A stretch of DNA of 64,000 nt from Actinomadura rupiterrae (GTDB lineage: Bacteria; Actinomycetota; Actinomycetes; Streptosporangiales; Streptosporangiaceae): assembly GCF_024172125.1 (NCBI RefSeq), contig NZ_JAMZEA010000012.1, positions 248,001 to 312,000 of the forward strand, in the 5' to 3' direction. A model generated the notes under the pieces. That model saw only the letters and a list, made by a program, of their open reading frames with translations, searched no databases and had not been told where the DNA came from. The position numbers and the translations under genes are program-made. Below, piece after piece: positions 1 to 8,875 of this stretch (position 1 is the first letter of the stretch; each line of letters opens with the position of its first letter).

Positions 1-69
1 CGGGACCGGACCACCACCGCGCGAGGCCACGCCCCGCCGCGCCACCCACCGAAAAGAGGAACCACGATC

Positions 70-675
70 ATGACCGAATCCGGTCCCGCCCACACGCACC
101 CCACCACCCCGCCCGCCGACGACACGGGCGGCGGCATCCCCGGCGGCGCGGCCAGCACCCGGCCGGGCACCGCGTCGGGCACCGCGTCGGGCACCGCGTC
201 GGGCACCGCGTCGAGTGTCGCGCCGGTTCCGGCCGGGCTGGCGCGGGCCGTGCACGGCCTGGTCGACGCCTACGCTCTGGCCTCCCTGATGGCGCCGGAC
301 TCCGCAGGCACCACCCTGGACCTGTACGCGGGGATGGTCGGTGTGCTGCCGTTCCGGCCCGGCCTCACCCACCCGAGTCGGGCCTGGGACGCGCGCGTCG
401 ACTGGGCCGCCCTGATCCTGTTCCCGACCACCCCGCCCCCCGTCCAGTTCCCCATCACCGAGGACCGGCTCGCCGCCGACACCGCCGCCGCCAAGGTCTA
501 CCTGTTCCCCGCAGCGGCGTTCACCGAGCACGCCTGGCACATCGGCGGCACCTTCCAGCACATCGACAACCTCGGCGCCCACGCCCCCGGCACGTTCTGG
601 ATCAACCTCGACGACGCCACCGCACGCGGCGACCTCACCCCCTTCCAGATCCCCCTTCCCGACAAGACCAGCTGA
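70..675 (+). CDS. Element backbone protein of unknown function, copy 1 (201 aa)
   Basis: I do not recognise the family. A low-complexity N-terminus (about residues 1-50, including four GTAS repeats) precedes a conserved globular part starting near PAGLARAVHGLVDAYALAS. A near-identical protein (186 aa) is encoded at 40734-41294, and the two differ mainly in the N-terminal tail, so residues 55-201 are the conserved domain. The start ATG follows an AAGAGGA ribosome-binding site. No signal peptide or membrane segment is visible. It is convergent with the winged-helix gene at 1435-2562, and the same pair recurs at 40.7-43 kb beside an integrase, so it probably belongs to the mobile-element backbone. 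Being a gene is well supported by the paralogue; the function is unknown. Confidence 0.8.
   Translation: MTESGPAHTHPTTPPADDTGGGIPGGAASTRPGTASGTASGTASGTASSVAPVPAGLARAVHGLVDAYALASLMAPDSAGTTLDLYAGMVGVLPFRPGLTHPSRAWDARVDWAALILFPTTPPPVQFPITEDRLAADTAAAKVYLFPAAAFTEHAWHIGGTFQHIDNLGAHAPGTFWINLDDATARGDLTPFQIPLPDKTS
165..212 (+). repeat. Four tandem 12-bp repeats within the first gene
   Basis: The unit GGGCACCGCGTC is repeated four times head to tail, encoding GTAS repeats in the disordered N-terminus. The paralogue at 40734 lacks the array, so copy number has changed since duplication, probably by slippage. Confidence 0.9.
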
Positions 676-702
676 CCAAGTAGAGAATCAGACTGGGTTC
701 TC

Positions 703-731
703 GGCGGGGCGGTCCATGCGGGCCCCCCGCC
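703..731 (+). terminator. Hairpin downstream of the backbone gene, copy 1
   Basis: A GC-rich hairpin (GGCGGGGCGG pairing with the CCCCCCGCC side, one mismatch) begins 28 bases after the stop and is followed by a short CTCTTCT run. The second copy at 41322-41350 keeps the stem with compensating changes, which supports a conserved terminator. Confidence 0.6.
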
Positions 732-1302
732 ACTCTTCTGCCACCGCCACCAGCCTCCCCCGGCTCCCGCAAGCATTTCGCACCTCGCGCACCGAACCCG
801 CCCAACCGCCTGGAACCCCAGCCGGCCCTTCACCTGCGCGGCGTGAACCTGCCTCCGGGGCGGCCCTCCACCGTGTCGGCAGTCCGAAGCATCTGGCACA
901 GGTGCACCCCGACCATGCACCTTCGAGATCAGGGGGAACCGGCCCGGTCTGCCAGAGTTCGCCGATTCAAGATGCGTTCGCCTCACACCGGGTCACCGTG
1001 CGGACCACGGCACCACCCCCGCCCGCACCACGCCGGACGGACGGCCGGACACGACGCGCTGACATGCCCCTACGCGCCCGACCACCACCGCCGGAACGCC
1101 CGGGCTACCACCGGCCGCGCCCGCCGCCCTACGGCACTCATTGCCGCGCCACATCCGGCGCGAACGCCGTCCGGGGTGGCACGTTCCCGGGTATCGGTCC
1201 GGGCCGGTGGGGGCCGCGACGCGCCCGACGCCGACCGGTCGTCCGACGCCGCGCCCGCCAGGCGGTGGCGCACCCACGGCGGCGCCCGGACGCGAGCCAT
1301 CC
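732..1302. other. Intergenic stretch without a supported gene
   Basis: The stretch lies between two convergent genes. The open frames here are rich in Arg and Pro and overlap on both strands, as expected of noncoding high-GC DNA. The corresponding stretch of the second copy (41351-41831) is only patchily similar, so I see no conserved coding sequence. Confidence 0.5.
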
Positions 1303-1345
1303 GTATCTCAGGCCCGGCCGCTCGCGGCGGCCGGGCCTGAGATAC
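1303..1345 (-). terminator. Perfect 19-bp inverted repeat downstream of the winged-helix gene
   Basis: The arms 1303-1321 and 1327-1345 are perfectly complementary with a 5-base loop. They lie about 90 bases beyond the stop of the minus-strand gene at 1435 and after a second hairpin. The position between convergent genes suggests a bidirectional terminator. Confidence 0.6.
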
Positions 1346-1370
1346 CGGACGCCCCGCCCCGAAATGAGTT

Positions 1371-1409
1371 CGGCCCCGCCACACGCCGTGGGGGCATGTG
1401 GCGGGGCCG
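1371..1409 (-). terminator. Hairpin just after the winged-helix gene, copy 1
   Basis: The arms CGGCCCCGCCACA (1371-1383) and TGTGGCGGGGCCG (1397-1409) pair perfectly, 26 bases past the stop at 1435. The equivalent hairpin at 41832-41870 has an 18-bp perfect stem, so the structure is conserved in both copies. Confidence 0.7.
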
Positions 1410-1434
1410 GGCGGCCCGTGGCCGCGTCGGACCG

Positions 1435-2562
1435 CTAGGCGGCCGTGGTGGCGTCCGCGTCGGTCCCGGTCGCATCGGTCCCGGTCCCGGGCGCGGGCGC
1501 GGGCGCGGTGCCGGTGTTGGTGGCGGGGGCGCGGTACCGCATCGGCTTCTCACACGTCAGCACGGCCTCGCCCTGGTTGGCCATCGTGGTCAACGCGTTG
1601 GCGACCGCACCGGACGACCGGTCCAACACCCGCGCGATCTCACCCGGGGTGAACTCGATGCCGGGGTGGGCGTTCAGGTGCGCGGCCACCAGCGGACGCA
1701 ACGGCGTCGGCGGCTTGCGGTCCCCGACCGCGACCGGACCACCCGACGGCACCACCCCACCGGCCGCGCGGGCACGGCGCGGGCGCGCGTGCCCGGTCGC
1801 GACCCCCAACGCACCCACCGCATCGAACACCGGCGCAAGCGCCGTACCGATCGCGGCCTGATCCGCACCGTCGGCGACCGCCGCATACGCCGCCGTCACC
1901 GCCGCCAACAGACCCGCCAACCCCTCACGCGCCGCCTCCGCCGCCCGCGCCCGCGCCAACTCCGCCTCGATCGCCGCGCGCCGCGCATCCTCCTCAGCCT
2001 GACGCCGTTCCAACTCGGCCGAAGCGGCCGCCCGCCGATCGGACTCGGCCTGCATGATCTGCATCGCGCTAGCAATCGCCTCCGGCGACAGCGCCGAACC
2101 GGGGGCCGGGGCCTCCGACATCGCCACGTCCGGGCTGTGGGTGTCCGCACCGTCCGTGGCCCCGCCGTCGGTGGCCCCGTCGTCCGTGCCGTAGGTGTCC
2201 GCGTCGTCCGTGCCGTAGGTGTCCGCGTCGTCCGTCGCGGGGCCGTCCGTCACCGCGTCAGCCGGAGGCACGTCGGACGGCAGCGCGACGGGCGCGGCGG
2301 ACGCAGGCGCGAGACGCCACACATCCCCGTCACGGACGACCCGGTCCATCGCGAACATGATCTTGATCGCGTCGCGGGTGATCTTCTGCGTGGTCCCCGC
2401 CGCTTTCGCGATCACCGCGACCGTACCGCCACCCGTGGCGGACAGCGCGTCCCACACCCGCCGCCCCTCGTCGTTCAAACCGTCCGGCAACGCCGGAACG
2501 GCGGCAGGTGCGCCGGGGGCGGTCGCGGTGTTCGCGCGGGCGGGGATGGTGTTCGCGGCCAT
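1435..2562 (-). CDS. Two-winged-helix protein with central coiled coil, backbone copy 1 (375 aa)
   Basis: Probable DNA-binding protein of the element backbone. Residues about 25-80 (DGLNDEGRRVWDAL to DGDVWRLA) and about 275-335 (TPLRPLVAAHL to MRYRAP) look like two winged-helix modules of the kind used to test cell-state or bind operators. Between them are an acidic low-complexity linker with two DDADTYGT repeats and an Ala/Glu/Arg-rich coiled coil (about 160-215). The start ATG (MAANTIPAR) was chosen because AAGGAGCCCTGAAATG gives a clear ribosome-binding site. Extending upstream is not supported, because the other copy (41909-42961) keeps that leader only with frame-changing indels. The paralogue is very similar at both ends. 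Nucleoid, partition or replication-control roles are all possible; I cannot choose. Confidence 0.75.
   Translation of the reverse strand: MAANTIPARANTATAPGAPAAVPALPDGLNDEGRRVWDALSATGGGTVAVIAKAAGTTQKITRDAIKIMFAMDRVVRDGDVWRLAPASAAPVALPSDVPPADAVTDGPATDDADTYGTDDADTYGTDDGATDGGATDGADTHSPDVAMSEAPAPGSALSPEAIASAMQIMQAESDRRAAASAELERRQAEEDARRAAIEAELARARAAEAAREGLAGLLAAVTAAYAAVADGADQAAIGTALAPVFDAVGALGVATGHARPRRARAAGGVVPSGGPVAVGDRKPPTPLRPLVAAHLNAHPGIEFTPGEIARVLDRSSGAVANALTTMANQGEAVLTCEKPMRYRAPATNTGTAPAPAPGTGTDATGTDADATTAA
2181..2228 (-). repeat. Two tandem 24-bp repeats in the acidic linker
   Basis: A 24-base unit occurs twice (2181-2204 and 2205-2228) and encodes two copies of an Asp/Thr/Tyr-rich octapeptide. 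The copy at 41909-42961 does not have it, so the disordered linker varies freely between copies. Confidence 0.85.
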
Positions 2563-2720
2563 TTCAGGGCTCCTTTTTCTCTGCTGTTCCGGCGGTCGCA
2601 TTTTCGCGCCGCCCGAACCGGTGTCTTTTTTCGTTCTACATTCATCATCTCTCGATAACGGCCCCACCACACCCCGAACACGCGGCGAATAGCGTCACCG
2701 GAACGGCTGGAGAGGCTTCC
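2563..2720 (-). promoter_or_regulatory. Conserved long leader/promoter of the winged-helix gene, copy 1
   Basis: About 160 bases upstream of the start match the same position of the other copy (42962-43135). Conserved blocks include the TTCGTTCTACATTCATCAT segment and, further upstream, GGCTGGAGAGGCTTCCCTAAC. The conservation is higher than in the flanking noncoding DNA, and the alignment needs single-base indels, so the block is not translated. It probably holds the promoter and a structured leader. Confidence 0.5.
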
Positions 2721-3291
2721 CTAACAAAATGCATGAGCCCCGTGATCTACGGAAACCGAACACGAAATACTTGACTGCACCATTGGAATCCTCTTCGCGA
2801 ACTCCAGAACGTCCAAAACCAGCACCACCTCGACACTTGAGAGCTAGTGCGAGACTCAGACTCAACCCCGAACTACCTTGTCGCGCCCCACAGTGTGTGC
2901 CAGTGGATCTGCCGATGGCACACTCAAGTAAGTGAACGAGAGTCTTTGGTTTCGACTTTCCATAGGAGGGAACTATTCGACTAGCCATGGAAGGTGGCGT
3001 ATCGACTGCCACAGCGCACGCCCACTACTAGACGTCATTACTGACGTTTCGGGGGAGCCGTCTGCACACTCAGCACTGCCGCTACCTGCAAGGACTCACC
3101 GAGTCGAGAGGGTCAGTCATAGAATGGCCCCCGAGCACTCCCCCGAACTGGCCCCCGAACGCCCCACCGGCTGCACGATACGCAAAAGGCGCGAGCCTAT
3201 GCCAGGTCCTACGACGATGGACTTCGGGCACTCTTCATCAGAAGTCCACGTAAATTATGGACCACCTCATTCAGCGAGTTACCGACTCCGC
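2721..3291. other. Intergenic stretch, nothing recognised
   Basis: No gene is supported. Base composition is lower in GC than the neighbours, and the short frames on both strands lack ribosome-binding sites or recognisable domains. It separates the divergent upstream region of the 1435 gene from the 3' end of the BTAD gene. Confidence 0.4.
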
Positions 3292-5514
3292 CTAGCTCAG
3301 CTCGCCCATCAACCTATGGCGGAGTTGAACTATCACCGGGTCAGGCGTGAGGCCCAACACTTCCAATTCTTCGGTCAATTGGTCGAAGCAGAGCTGCACT
3401 TCCTCGTAACGGCCGAGCTCTGCATTGATCTCCATCCGACGCCTATAGATGTGCTGCAGGGTGGGATCTATCTCGCAGGCCCGTTCCAAGTGCCTGAGGG
3501 CCAGCTCGGGAGAGGGTTCGAAGGCAGCCAGTTGCGCCAGCGCCTTGACCAGCTCCCGGTCGAGTTCTCTGGACTCGATACGAGCCCAGCGTTGCGGGAA
3601 TCCCTGAAGGTAGGGACCGGTGTACAGGGCCACCGCCCGGGCGAGCAAGACACGTTTACGGTCGCTATCAGCGTCTACGAGTGCCGCCTGCTTGAGAACG
3701 TCACGGAGTCTCCAGACATCGAAGGTGAGCAGTTCGACGTCGACTCTGTAGCCGCCTCCTGCGGTCTTCAGGATCGGCTGGCTGCCGGTGGGGAGCATCA
3801 GGGCCTCGCGCAGCTTGGTCCTTGCCTCCTTGAGCACGCTCTTCAGGCGCTCGGCGCTGGGGAGGTCGTCACCCCACAGCTTGTCCTCGAGCTGCTGCTT
3901 GGTGATCGCCCCAGACCGCTGTTCGGCGAGCAGCCCCAGCAGCGCCCACATGTCGTGGCATCCGCTCTCGACCGTCCCGTTCGGCCCGGCGATCTCGCAG
4001 CGACCGAGCAGGCGGACGATGCCCTGAACCTCGTCAGCCGGCACCTCACGGCGAAGTGTTCCCTCGTCGGTCCACGCCGCCGCTTCCACGCACATCCCAG
4101 TGGGCGGGTGCTCCGTGACCACCTGCATTGAGGCATTGTCCCGGTCCAGGAGATCCATCTCGGCACCGACCAGCCCGGCTCCTGCGGGACCGACAGCCTC
4201 CAGGATCTCGCCGGCGCGGCCGACCGTGAGGCTCGTCCCGTGCGGCCAATCCCCCAGCAGGACGGCTCCCACTGCCCGCTGGGACCCCAATCGCAAATCC
4301 GCTCGAAGCCGCCCCACCATCTCCGGCACCGGCTTCGCTAGGAGCACAGTAGGCAGCGCCGCCTCCTCTTCCGCACGAGCGATCAGATCACCACCGAGCA
4401 CATCCAGCGCCTGGGCGAACGTGCGTGCGACTACGACCGCTGCTACCGGAACTGACGGGGCCTGCACAGACAGCGCCTGCAGATCGGCATCGACGGTGAT
4501 CAGACGTAGCTGCCCTCGTTCCGCCTCTCCTATCAACCGAGCCGCCAATCCGCGCTCGGCGCTTCTGGCACCCGGACCGGTCAGTCGCAACCCGCAAGCT
4601 GCCGCCAAATCCAGAGTGATCCGCTCGTCACCACGGCGGGCCAAGAGCAACGGCAGTGGGACGGCTGCGCTCTCCGCTACGGGCGAATCCTCAGCGATCG
4701 GGTTGTTGGAGAGCGGTGCTGGAAGGCGGCGGTGCTGACGCCTCAACGTGCTCGCGCCTCCTACGACGGCAAGCCCTGAGCCATAGGCCACGAACCACAA
4801 CGCCGCCAAGCCCCCAAGTGCTGCGGTGGTGATGGCCAAGACCGCCCACGCCACCGGAGAATCGCCCTCGCTCTGATGCGAGGTCATTACTTGGGTCTGC
4901 CGTGCCGACCGTTCAGCCGATGTTGGAGACACCCCTTCGCGCTTAGTTGCTGGCGAGGCAGGTTTCGGACGGGCAGGGCGCGCACGCACGGTCGGCTTTG
5001 GTGGCTCTGCAGGTTCAGCTGTATGCACGCTAGCCTCAACGGACAGCGACGGAATGCCTGGGCCCACTCGCGGGGCGCTCTCCCCCGCAGATGCTCGCGG
5101 CCGCGAGCCGGGCGGAGGCTGGCGCGTCTTGCTCGCCGTGGGGGCGTGGTGCTTGGCGGCCCCGCGGTGCTGCTGCGTCGCCTTAGATGGTCGATGCGCG
5201 GGGCGATGGTAGCCACGCACTGACTCTCCGAGGACCTTCCCGTAATCCGGCTCCTTGCCGCTGCCGAGGCTGTTCTGCTGCTCGTGGGCCAGGTTGGCGC
5301 AAAGTTTGCTCTGGTCGAACATCTGCGCCGCCGCGCCCTTGAGATCCGCGCACCCCCGGACGGGAGTGGCGTACACCGGCCCGGACAACAAGACCAGCCC
5401 GAAGGTCGCGCCGACCGGCGCGATTGCCTTGACGCCCCAGCCTCGGCGCCAGCCGCTCCCGACCGTGCTGACGAACTCTGCCACCCCAACCTCCAAGTGC
5501 CTGATGACTGACAT
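3292..5514 (-). CDS. Membrane-anchored BTAD-domain regulator (740 aa)
   Basis: Putative SARP-like transcriptional regulator tied to the membrane. Near the N-terminus is a hydrophobic segment (APVGATFGLVLLSGPVYA), followed by a Pro/Ala-rich stretch. A second membrane segment lies near residues 225-255 (VAWAVLAITTAALGGLAALW). The C-terminal third has a winged-helix trans-reg-C-like region (about 515-585, VRLLGRCEIAG to LKEARTKLREAL) and a TPR-type bacterial transcriptional activator domain to the end (YTGPYLQGFPQRWARIES). The order differs from classical cytoplasmic SARPs because the two membrane segments come first. Such proteins often sit beside secretion or conjugation genes in actinomycetes, but none is visible here. 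The start is taken at the internal ATG; a GTG two codons upstream is also possible. Confidence 0.75.
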   Translation of the reverse strand: MSVIRHLEVGVAEFVSTVGSGWRRGWGVKAIAPVGATFGLVLLSGPVYATPVRGCADLKGAAAQMFDQSKLCANLAHEQQNSLGSGKEPDYGKVLGESVRGYHRPAHRPSKATQQHRGAAKHHAPTASKTRQPPPGSRPRASAGESAPRVGPGIPSLSVEASVHTAEPAEPPKPTVRARPARPKPASPATKREGVSPTSAERSARQTQVMTSHQSEGDSPVAWAVLAITTAALGGLAALWFVAYGSGLAVVGGASTLRRQHRRLPAPLSNNPIAEDSPVAESAAVPLPLLLARRGDERITLDLAAACGLRLTGPGARSAERGLAARLIGEAERGQLRLITVDADLQALSVQAPSVPVAAVVVARTFAQALDVLGGDLIARAEEEAALPTVLLAKPVPEMVGRLRADLRLGSQRAVGAVLLGDWPHGTSLTVGRAGEILEAVGPAGAGLVGAEMDLLDRDNASMQVVTEHPPTGMCVEAAAWTDEGTLRREVPADEVQGIVRLLGRCEIAGPNGTVESGCHDMWALLGLLAEQRSGAITKQQLEDKLWGDDLPSAERLKSVLKEARTKLREALMLPTGSQPILKTAGGGYRVDVELLTFDVWRLRDVLKQAALVDADSDRKRVLLARAVALYTGPYLQGFPQRWARIESRELDRELVKALAQLAAFEPSPELALRHLERACEIDPTLQHIYRRRMEINAELGRYEEVQLCFDQLTEELEVLGLTPDPVIVQLRHRLMGELS

Positions 5515-5725
5515 GACCACTGATCCGGCAGCAATAGGCCGAGATCACCGCCGTTCCAGCGTTGATAAGTCGCACTTGGAAAGCATCTTGACACGCTCAG
5601 TAATGACGATCACGTGACAGAGATTCTCACCTGAGCGGCCCTCGCCTGCCCCCACGCCACAGTCCTGGAACGGGAGGCACCCCGCCGTCCCCGTCCAGGA
5701 GGACGGAAACGGCGAGGTGCTCAGA

Positions 5726-5779
5726 CCCGGCTCTCGTACCCTTGAGCCGGGGACCAGCCTGATATCCGCAGGCTGGTCC
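5726..5779 (-). terminator. Double hairpin after the HATPase gene, copy 1
   Basis: Two consecutive stems are visible: CCCGGCTC/GAGCCGGG (5726-5733 with 5744-5751) and GGACCAGCCT/AGGCTGGTCC (5751-5760 with 5770-5779). The same pair of stems, with the same sequences, follows the HATPase gene at 44219. A shared terminator is further evidence that the two loci are duplicated modules. Confidence 0.7.
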
Positions 5780-5782
5780 TCG

Positions 5783-6268
5783 CTATGAGGCGACCGAGCG
5801 CAGCGACCCGAACGGGTCGGTCAGCGGCTTGTCCAGCTCGACCTCGACCCACACCCGGTGCCCCAGCACCGGACTACCCTCGATCCCCATCCGGTGCGCC
5901 AGCTGCGACACCGCGTACAGGCCCCGGCCGCCGGTGGCCAGCAGGTCGACCGGCTGCCGCACCGCAGGAATCCCCCGCCCGCCGTTGTCGACCACCGCGA
6001 CATAAGCCGGGTCGTCGAACACCACCTCCAAGCCGAACCACCCGCCGTCCTCACCGCTGCGCGTGTGCCGGAGGGTGTTGGCGGTCAGCTCCGCGACCAC
6101 GAACTTCACCACGTCCACGCACTCGGCCCCCGCGAACAACGTCGCGGCGAAATCACGCGCCGAGGCCGTCTGCTCCGGACGGCCCGAGAACGTACGCCGC
6201 CACCGCATCTCCTCCGGCCCCCACAACCAATCACCCGCCGAACCCAGCGCACACCTGTTCATCCCCAT
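5783..6268 (-). CDS. HATPase (anti-sigma-factor-like) protein, 161 aa
   Basis: GHKL-fold ATP-binding protein of the HATPase_c_2 type, the family of anti-sigma kinases such as RsbW/SpoIIAB. The N box is ELTANTLRHT, followed by the G1 motif DNGGRGIP and the G2 motif GGRGLYAVSQL, so nucleotide binding should be intact. In this family the partners are usually sigma factors or anti-anti-sigma factors, and none is nearby. The start is the ATG preceded by AGGAGGACAGAG. It is about 160 bases downstream of a paralogue (6429-6899), which shares the DWLWGxEEMRWRRTFSG N-terminus. In Streptomyces, AbaA-like clusters combine such ATPases with XRE and DUF397 proteins, which is the context here. Confidence 0.85.
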   Translation of the reverse strand: MGMNRCALGSAGDWLWGPEEMRWRRTFSGRPEQTASARDFAATLFAGAECVDVVKFVVAELTANTLRHTRSGEDGGWFGLEVVFDDPAYVAVVDNGGRGIPAVRQPVDLLATGGRGLYAVSQLAHRMGIEGSPVLGHRVWVEVELDKPLTDPFGSLRSVAS

Positions 6269-6428
6269 CTCTGTCCTCCTTGGTCCCTCGCCCGCCGACC
6301 GATCAACGGTCACCGATGTGCCACGGGCGAACCGACCGACATCCACCAACACCTCCGAAACCAAGGTCAAGGCGCGAGATCCAAGCCGCCCTTCTCGGCG
6401 GCAGGCCGGGTCCCTCCAATGGGGCGAC

Positions 6429-6899
6429 CTAGACAGAGATGCCGAACGCGTCAGGCCAGGGCTTGTTCAATTCGATCTCGGCCCAGACCTTGTGACCGCG
6501 CTCGGGGTTGCCCTCGATCCCCATCCGGTGAGCGAGCTGCGCAACCATGAACAGGCCTCGGCCGCTCTCGGCAAGAAGGTCGGGCTGCCGGACGAGCGGG
6601 GTACCGGTCCCTCCGTTGTCGACCACCGCGATATACACCGGGTCGCCGTACACCAGTTCAAGGCCGAACCAGCCGCCGTCCTTGCCGCTGGCCGTGTGCC
6701 GGATGGTGTTTGCCGTCAGCTCGGCCACGATGAACTCGACCACGTCCACGCACGCCGTGCCCGCGAACAATGTCTCGGCGAACGCACGGGCCGAAGCGGT
6801 CTGCTCTGGACTCCCCGAGAACGTGCGCCGCCAGCGCATCTCCTCCTGGCCCCACAGCCAGTCGCTCGCTGGGCCCAGCGAGCATTTCCTGGCACCCAT
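6429..6899 (-). CDS. HATPase (anti-sigma-factor-like) protein, 156 aa
   Basis: Second GHKL-fold ATPase, clearly a tandem duplicate of 5783-6268. Motifs are ELTANTIRHT (N box), DNGGTGTP (G1) and ESGRGLFMVAQL (G2). An AGGAGGATAG ribosome-binding site precedes the ATG. Small genes at 7077 and 7377 lie upstream on the same strand and may form one operon with it. The N-terminal pattern DWLWGQEEMRWRRTFSG is also recognisable in the third homologue at 44219-44716 (RPQMRWRRVFPG). Probably a phosphorylating or sequestering regulator acting with the divergent XRE/DUF397 pair; that link is inferred from context. Confidence 0.85.
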   Translation of the reverse strand: MGARKCSLGPASDWLWGQEEMRWRRTFSGSPEQTASARAFAETLFAGTACVDVVEFIVAELTANTIRHTASGKDGGWFGLELVYGDPVYIAVVDNGGTGTPLVRQPDLLAESGRGLFMVAQLAHRMGIEGNPERGHKVWAEIELNKPWPDAFGISV

Positions 6900-7076
6900 C
6901 TATCCTCCTGTTCGTTCCTCTTCTTACTGACCAATCAGTGGTCCGGACATGCCGTAGCGACCGACCGCCATCAGGCGATGGCTCAAACACCGGGGAAGCG
7001 CGGGCTTGGAACACCGCTCCGACGCGCTCAGAGAACCACGGGCTCTAGGCCACCGCTTCGCATCGAGCGAGTACGA

Positions 7077-7280
7077 CTACGCCGGCCCGTCCTCCGACAA
7101 CGGCTCTTCCTCGGACGACAGCACTTCCTCGACGCGCTGTTCAGCCAGCGCATCGATCACCTTGATCACCCCAGGCAGCAGGCCGTGTTCACGCATCGCC
7201 TCGACGTAGGCAGTCCGTGTCAGGTGAAGTGCTCTTCGGATGTCGGCGTCCGGCACCTGCAGTTGCCGGGGCTCATCCAC
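7077..7280 (-). CDS. Small acidic hypothetical protein (about 67 aa)
   Basis: No family recognised. The sequence is helical with an acidic C-terminus (EEVLSSEEEPLSEDG). The GTG at 7280 is chosen because GGGAGG lies 8 bases before it; the longer reading from 7289 would put the start on top of that ribosome-binding site. It sits between the 134-aa gene and the HATPase genes on the same strand, so it is probably part of the same regulatory operon. Confidence 0.55.
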   Translation of the reverse strand: MDEPRQLQVPDADIRRALHLTRTAYVEAMREHGLLPGVIKVIDALAEQRVEEVLSSEEEPLSEDGPA

Positions 7281-7376
7281 TCCGGCCACCTCCCTGGCGC
7301 CGGGATGCCAGGCGGTGGTTTCGGGACGGCAGCGATCGACCTCTGCAGCTGCGCCTGCCTGCTGATACCAGCGCGG

Positions 7377-7781
7377 TCATGCCAGGTACCTCGCAAGCAG
7401 CCTCGCGGCCTCGGGTGCATGCCACGCCTGTCCGCTGCCATGCCAGAAGTAGCCCCACGCCCGTCCACCCGAATTGTGGACCTCGGTCGTCATGATGATC
7501 GTGAAGCGGCCGTTGAGCGGGTTGGCCACCCGCAGGAGCGCGCCACCTCCAAGAAGCGAGGCGCTCAACGGCGGGATCACCCGCGAGAGTTGCTCGCCCA
7601 GCTCCGAGTACATGAGCCTTCGCCGCGCGCGGAGCGCTTCCTCGTACGTGCTGGCCGAGCGGGCGGCGATCCCCGCGGCAGGCTGAAGGGTGGCCGTGGG
7701 GGTGGCGGACTTTACCGGGTGATCAGGCGGCCCGACGGCATGCAGGAGGGGAGGGGTTGAAGACGGAGCAGGCTCATTCAC
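7377..7781 (-). CDS. Small hypothetical protein of the XRE/HATPase module (134 aa)
   Basis: No function known to me. After a Pro-rich N-terminus, the C-terminal 90 residues run YSELGEQLSRV to GRAWGYFWHGSG. The protein at 45634-46050 has the same layout: a helical start, a beta-rich middle and a W[GW][YF]FxxxxG motif near the end. The two are therefore probably distant homologues in equivalent places. It starts with GTG after GGGAG and is divergent from the XRE gene at 8015. Confidence 0.6.
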   Translation of the reverse strand: MNEPAPSSTPPLLHAVGPPDHPVKSATPTATLQPAAGIAARSASTYEEALRARRRLMYSELGEQLSRVIPPLSASLLGGGALLRVANPLNGRFTIIMTTEVHNSGGRAWGYFWHGSGQAWHAPEAARLLARYLA

Positions 7782-7898
7782 TGACGGCTCCCGAACGGAT
7801 CAGTTGTCCTGACCTTCGACTGCGCCGGATGGCTGGCGATTCGTCACCCTGCGGCAGGCATTGAGTGTCCTGCGTCACATGATGGACCCGCACTCTCC

Positions 7899-7917
7899 AA
7901 AATGGAAGCTCCATTTT
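7899..7917. promoter_or_regulatory. Palindrome in the divergent XRE promoter region
   Basis: AAAATGGA and TCCATTTT flank a 3-base centre in the 233-base gap between the divergent genes at 7781 and 8015. It is notably AT-rich for this genome. A likely operator, possibly for the adjacent XRE protein; that assignment is inference. Confidence 0.5.
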
Positions 7918-8014
7918 TGAAGTCGTCCGATTGGCCGAAGTGTGTCCGGTTACGCGCCCCCTTCTGGGATGCTGACCTCGCGAAGGGTCCCCAGCAGCGC
8001 AGACGGAGAGGCCG

Positions 8015-8875
8015 ATGCCCGCCCTACCCGATCGCCGAAGTCCGTCCATCCGGCGCCGGCGCCTGTCCCGCGAGCTACGCAAGCTCCGCGACGAGTCCGG
8101 GCACACCGCCGAAGAGGTCTGGCGCGCCCTGGAGTGGTCACAGGGCAAGCTGAGTCGTATCGAGCAAGGCGACTGGCGACGCCCCAACCCGCGCGACGTG
8201 CGAGACCTGCTCGACTTCTACAACATCCAGGACGAGGCCAAGCGCGAAACGTTGATCGTCCTGGCCCGCGAGTCACGTGAACGCGGTTGGTGGGAGACCA
8301 GCGAGTTCGCCGACCTGTTCAGCAGCAGCCTTGCCGGTTTCGAGGCCGAGGCGAGCAGCATCTACACCTTCCAACCGCTCGTGCTGCCGGGGCTTCTCCA
8401 GACACCCGCCTACGCTCGTGAGGTCATCCGCCGCTCAATGGTGCGCGACCCGATCGAGATCGGTCGACGGGTCGAGTTCCGGATGAACCGTCAGAAGATC
8501 CTTGAACACCCTGACCCGCCGAGACTCTGGGCGATCATCGACGAGGGCACCCTCCATCGACCGTTCGGAACCCTCACCGAGTACGAGGAGCAACTCCAGA
8601 AGCTGATCGACACTGGCGACTCCGACCACGTCACCGTGCAGGTCATCCCGTTCGAGGCTGGCCTGCACCCCGGCCTGACCTACGCCTTCGCGCTCATGGA
8701 CTACGAGCTGGACCCGTCGGTGGTCTACATCGAATTGGGTAGGAATGCCCTGTATCTGGAGAAGCCGGAGGATCTCCAGGACCATAGCCTGAGATTCCAG
8801 TACCTTCAGGGCGCGGCCTTGGACAAAGACGCGACCTTGGACTGGCTCACCCGCCGACTCCGCAAGCTGAAGTGA
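8015..8875 (+). CDS. WhiJ-like XRE regulator with DUF5753 (286 aa)
   Basis: DNA-binding regulator of the large actinobacterial family that includes WhiJ. Residues about 14-70 form the XRE helix-turn-helix (RRRLSRELRKLRDE, EEVWRALEWSQGKLSRIEQG). The rest is the DUF5753 effector domain, with the typical AEASSIYTFQPLVLPGLLQT motif and the QLQKLIDTGDSDHVTVQVIPF strand. An GGAGAGG ribosome-binding site precedes the ATG. Its stop overlaps the GTG of the DUF397 gene, a coupling usual for these pairs, in which the small protein is thought to modulate the regulator. Homologues in this window are at 46624 and 53933. Confidence 0.92.
   Translation: MPALPDRRSPSIRRRRLSRELRKLRDESGHTAEEVWRALEWSQGKLSRIEQGDWRRPNPRDVRDLLDFYNIQDEAKRETLIVLARESRERGWWETSEFADLFSSSLAGFEAEASSIYTFQPLVLPGLLQTPAYAREVIRRSMVRDPIEIGRRVEFRMNRQKILEHPDPPRLWAIIDEGTLHRPFGTLTEYEEQLQKLIDTGDSDHVTVQVIPFEAGLHPGLTYAFALMDYELDPSVVYIELGRNALYLEKPEDLQDHSLRFQYLQGAALDKDATLDWLTRRLRKLK

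Noticed and set aside
716..1438. Plus-strand 240-aa reading frame
   Set aside because: Arg/Pro-rich, overlaps several other frames and two hairpins, and is not conserved in the second copy of the region.
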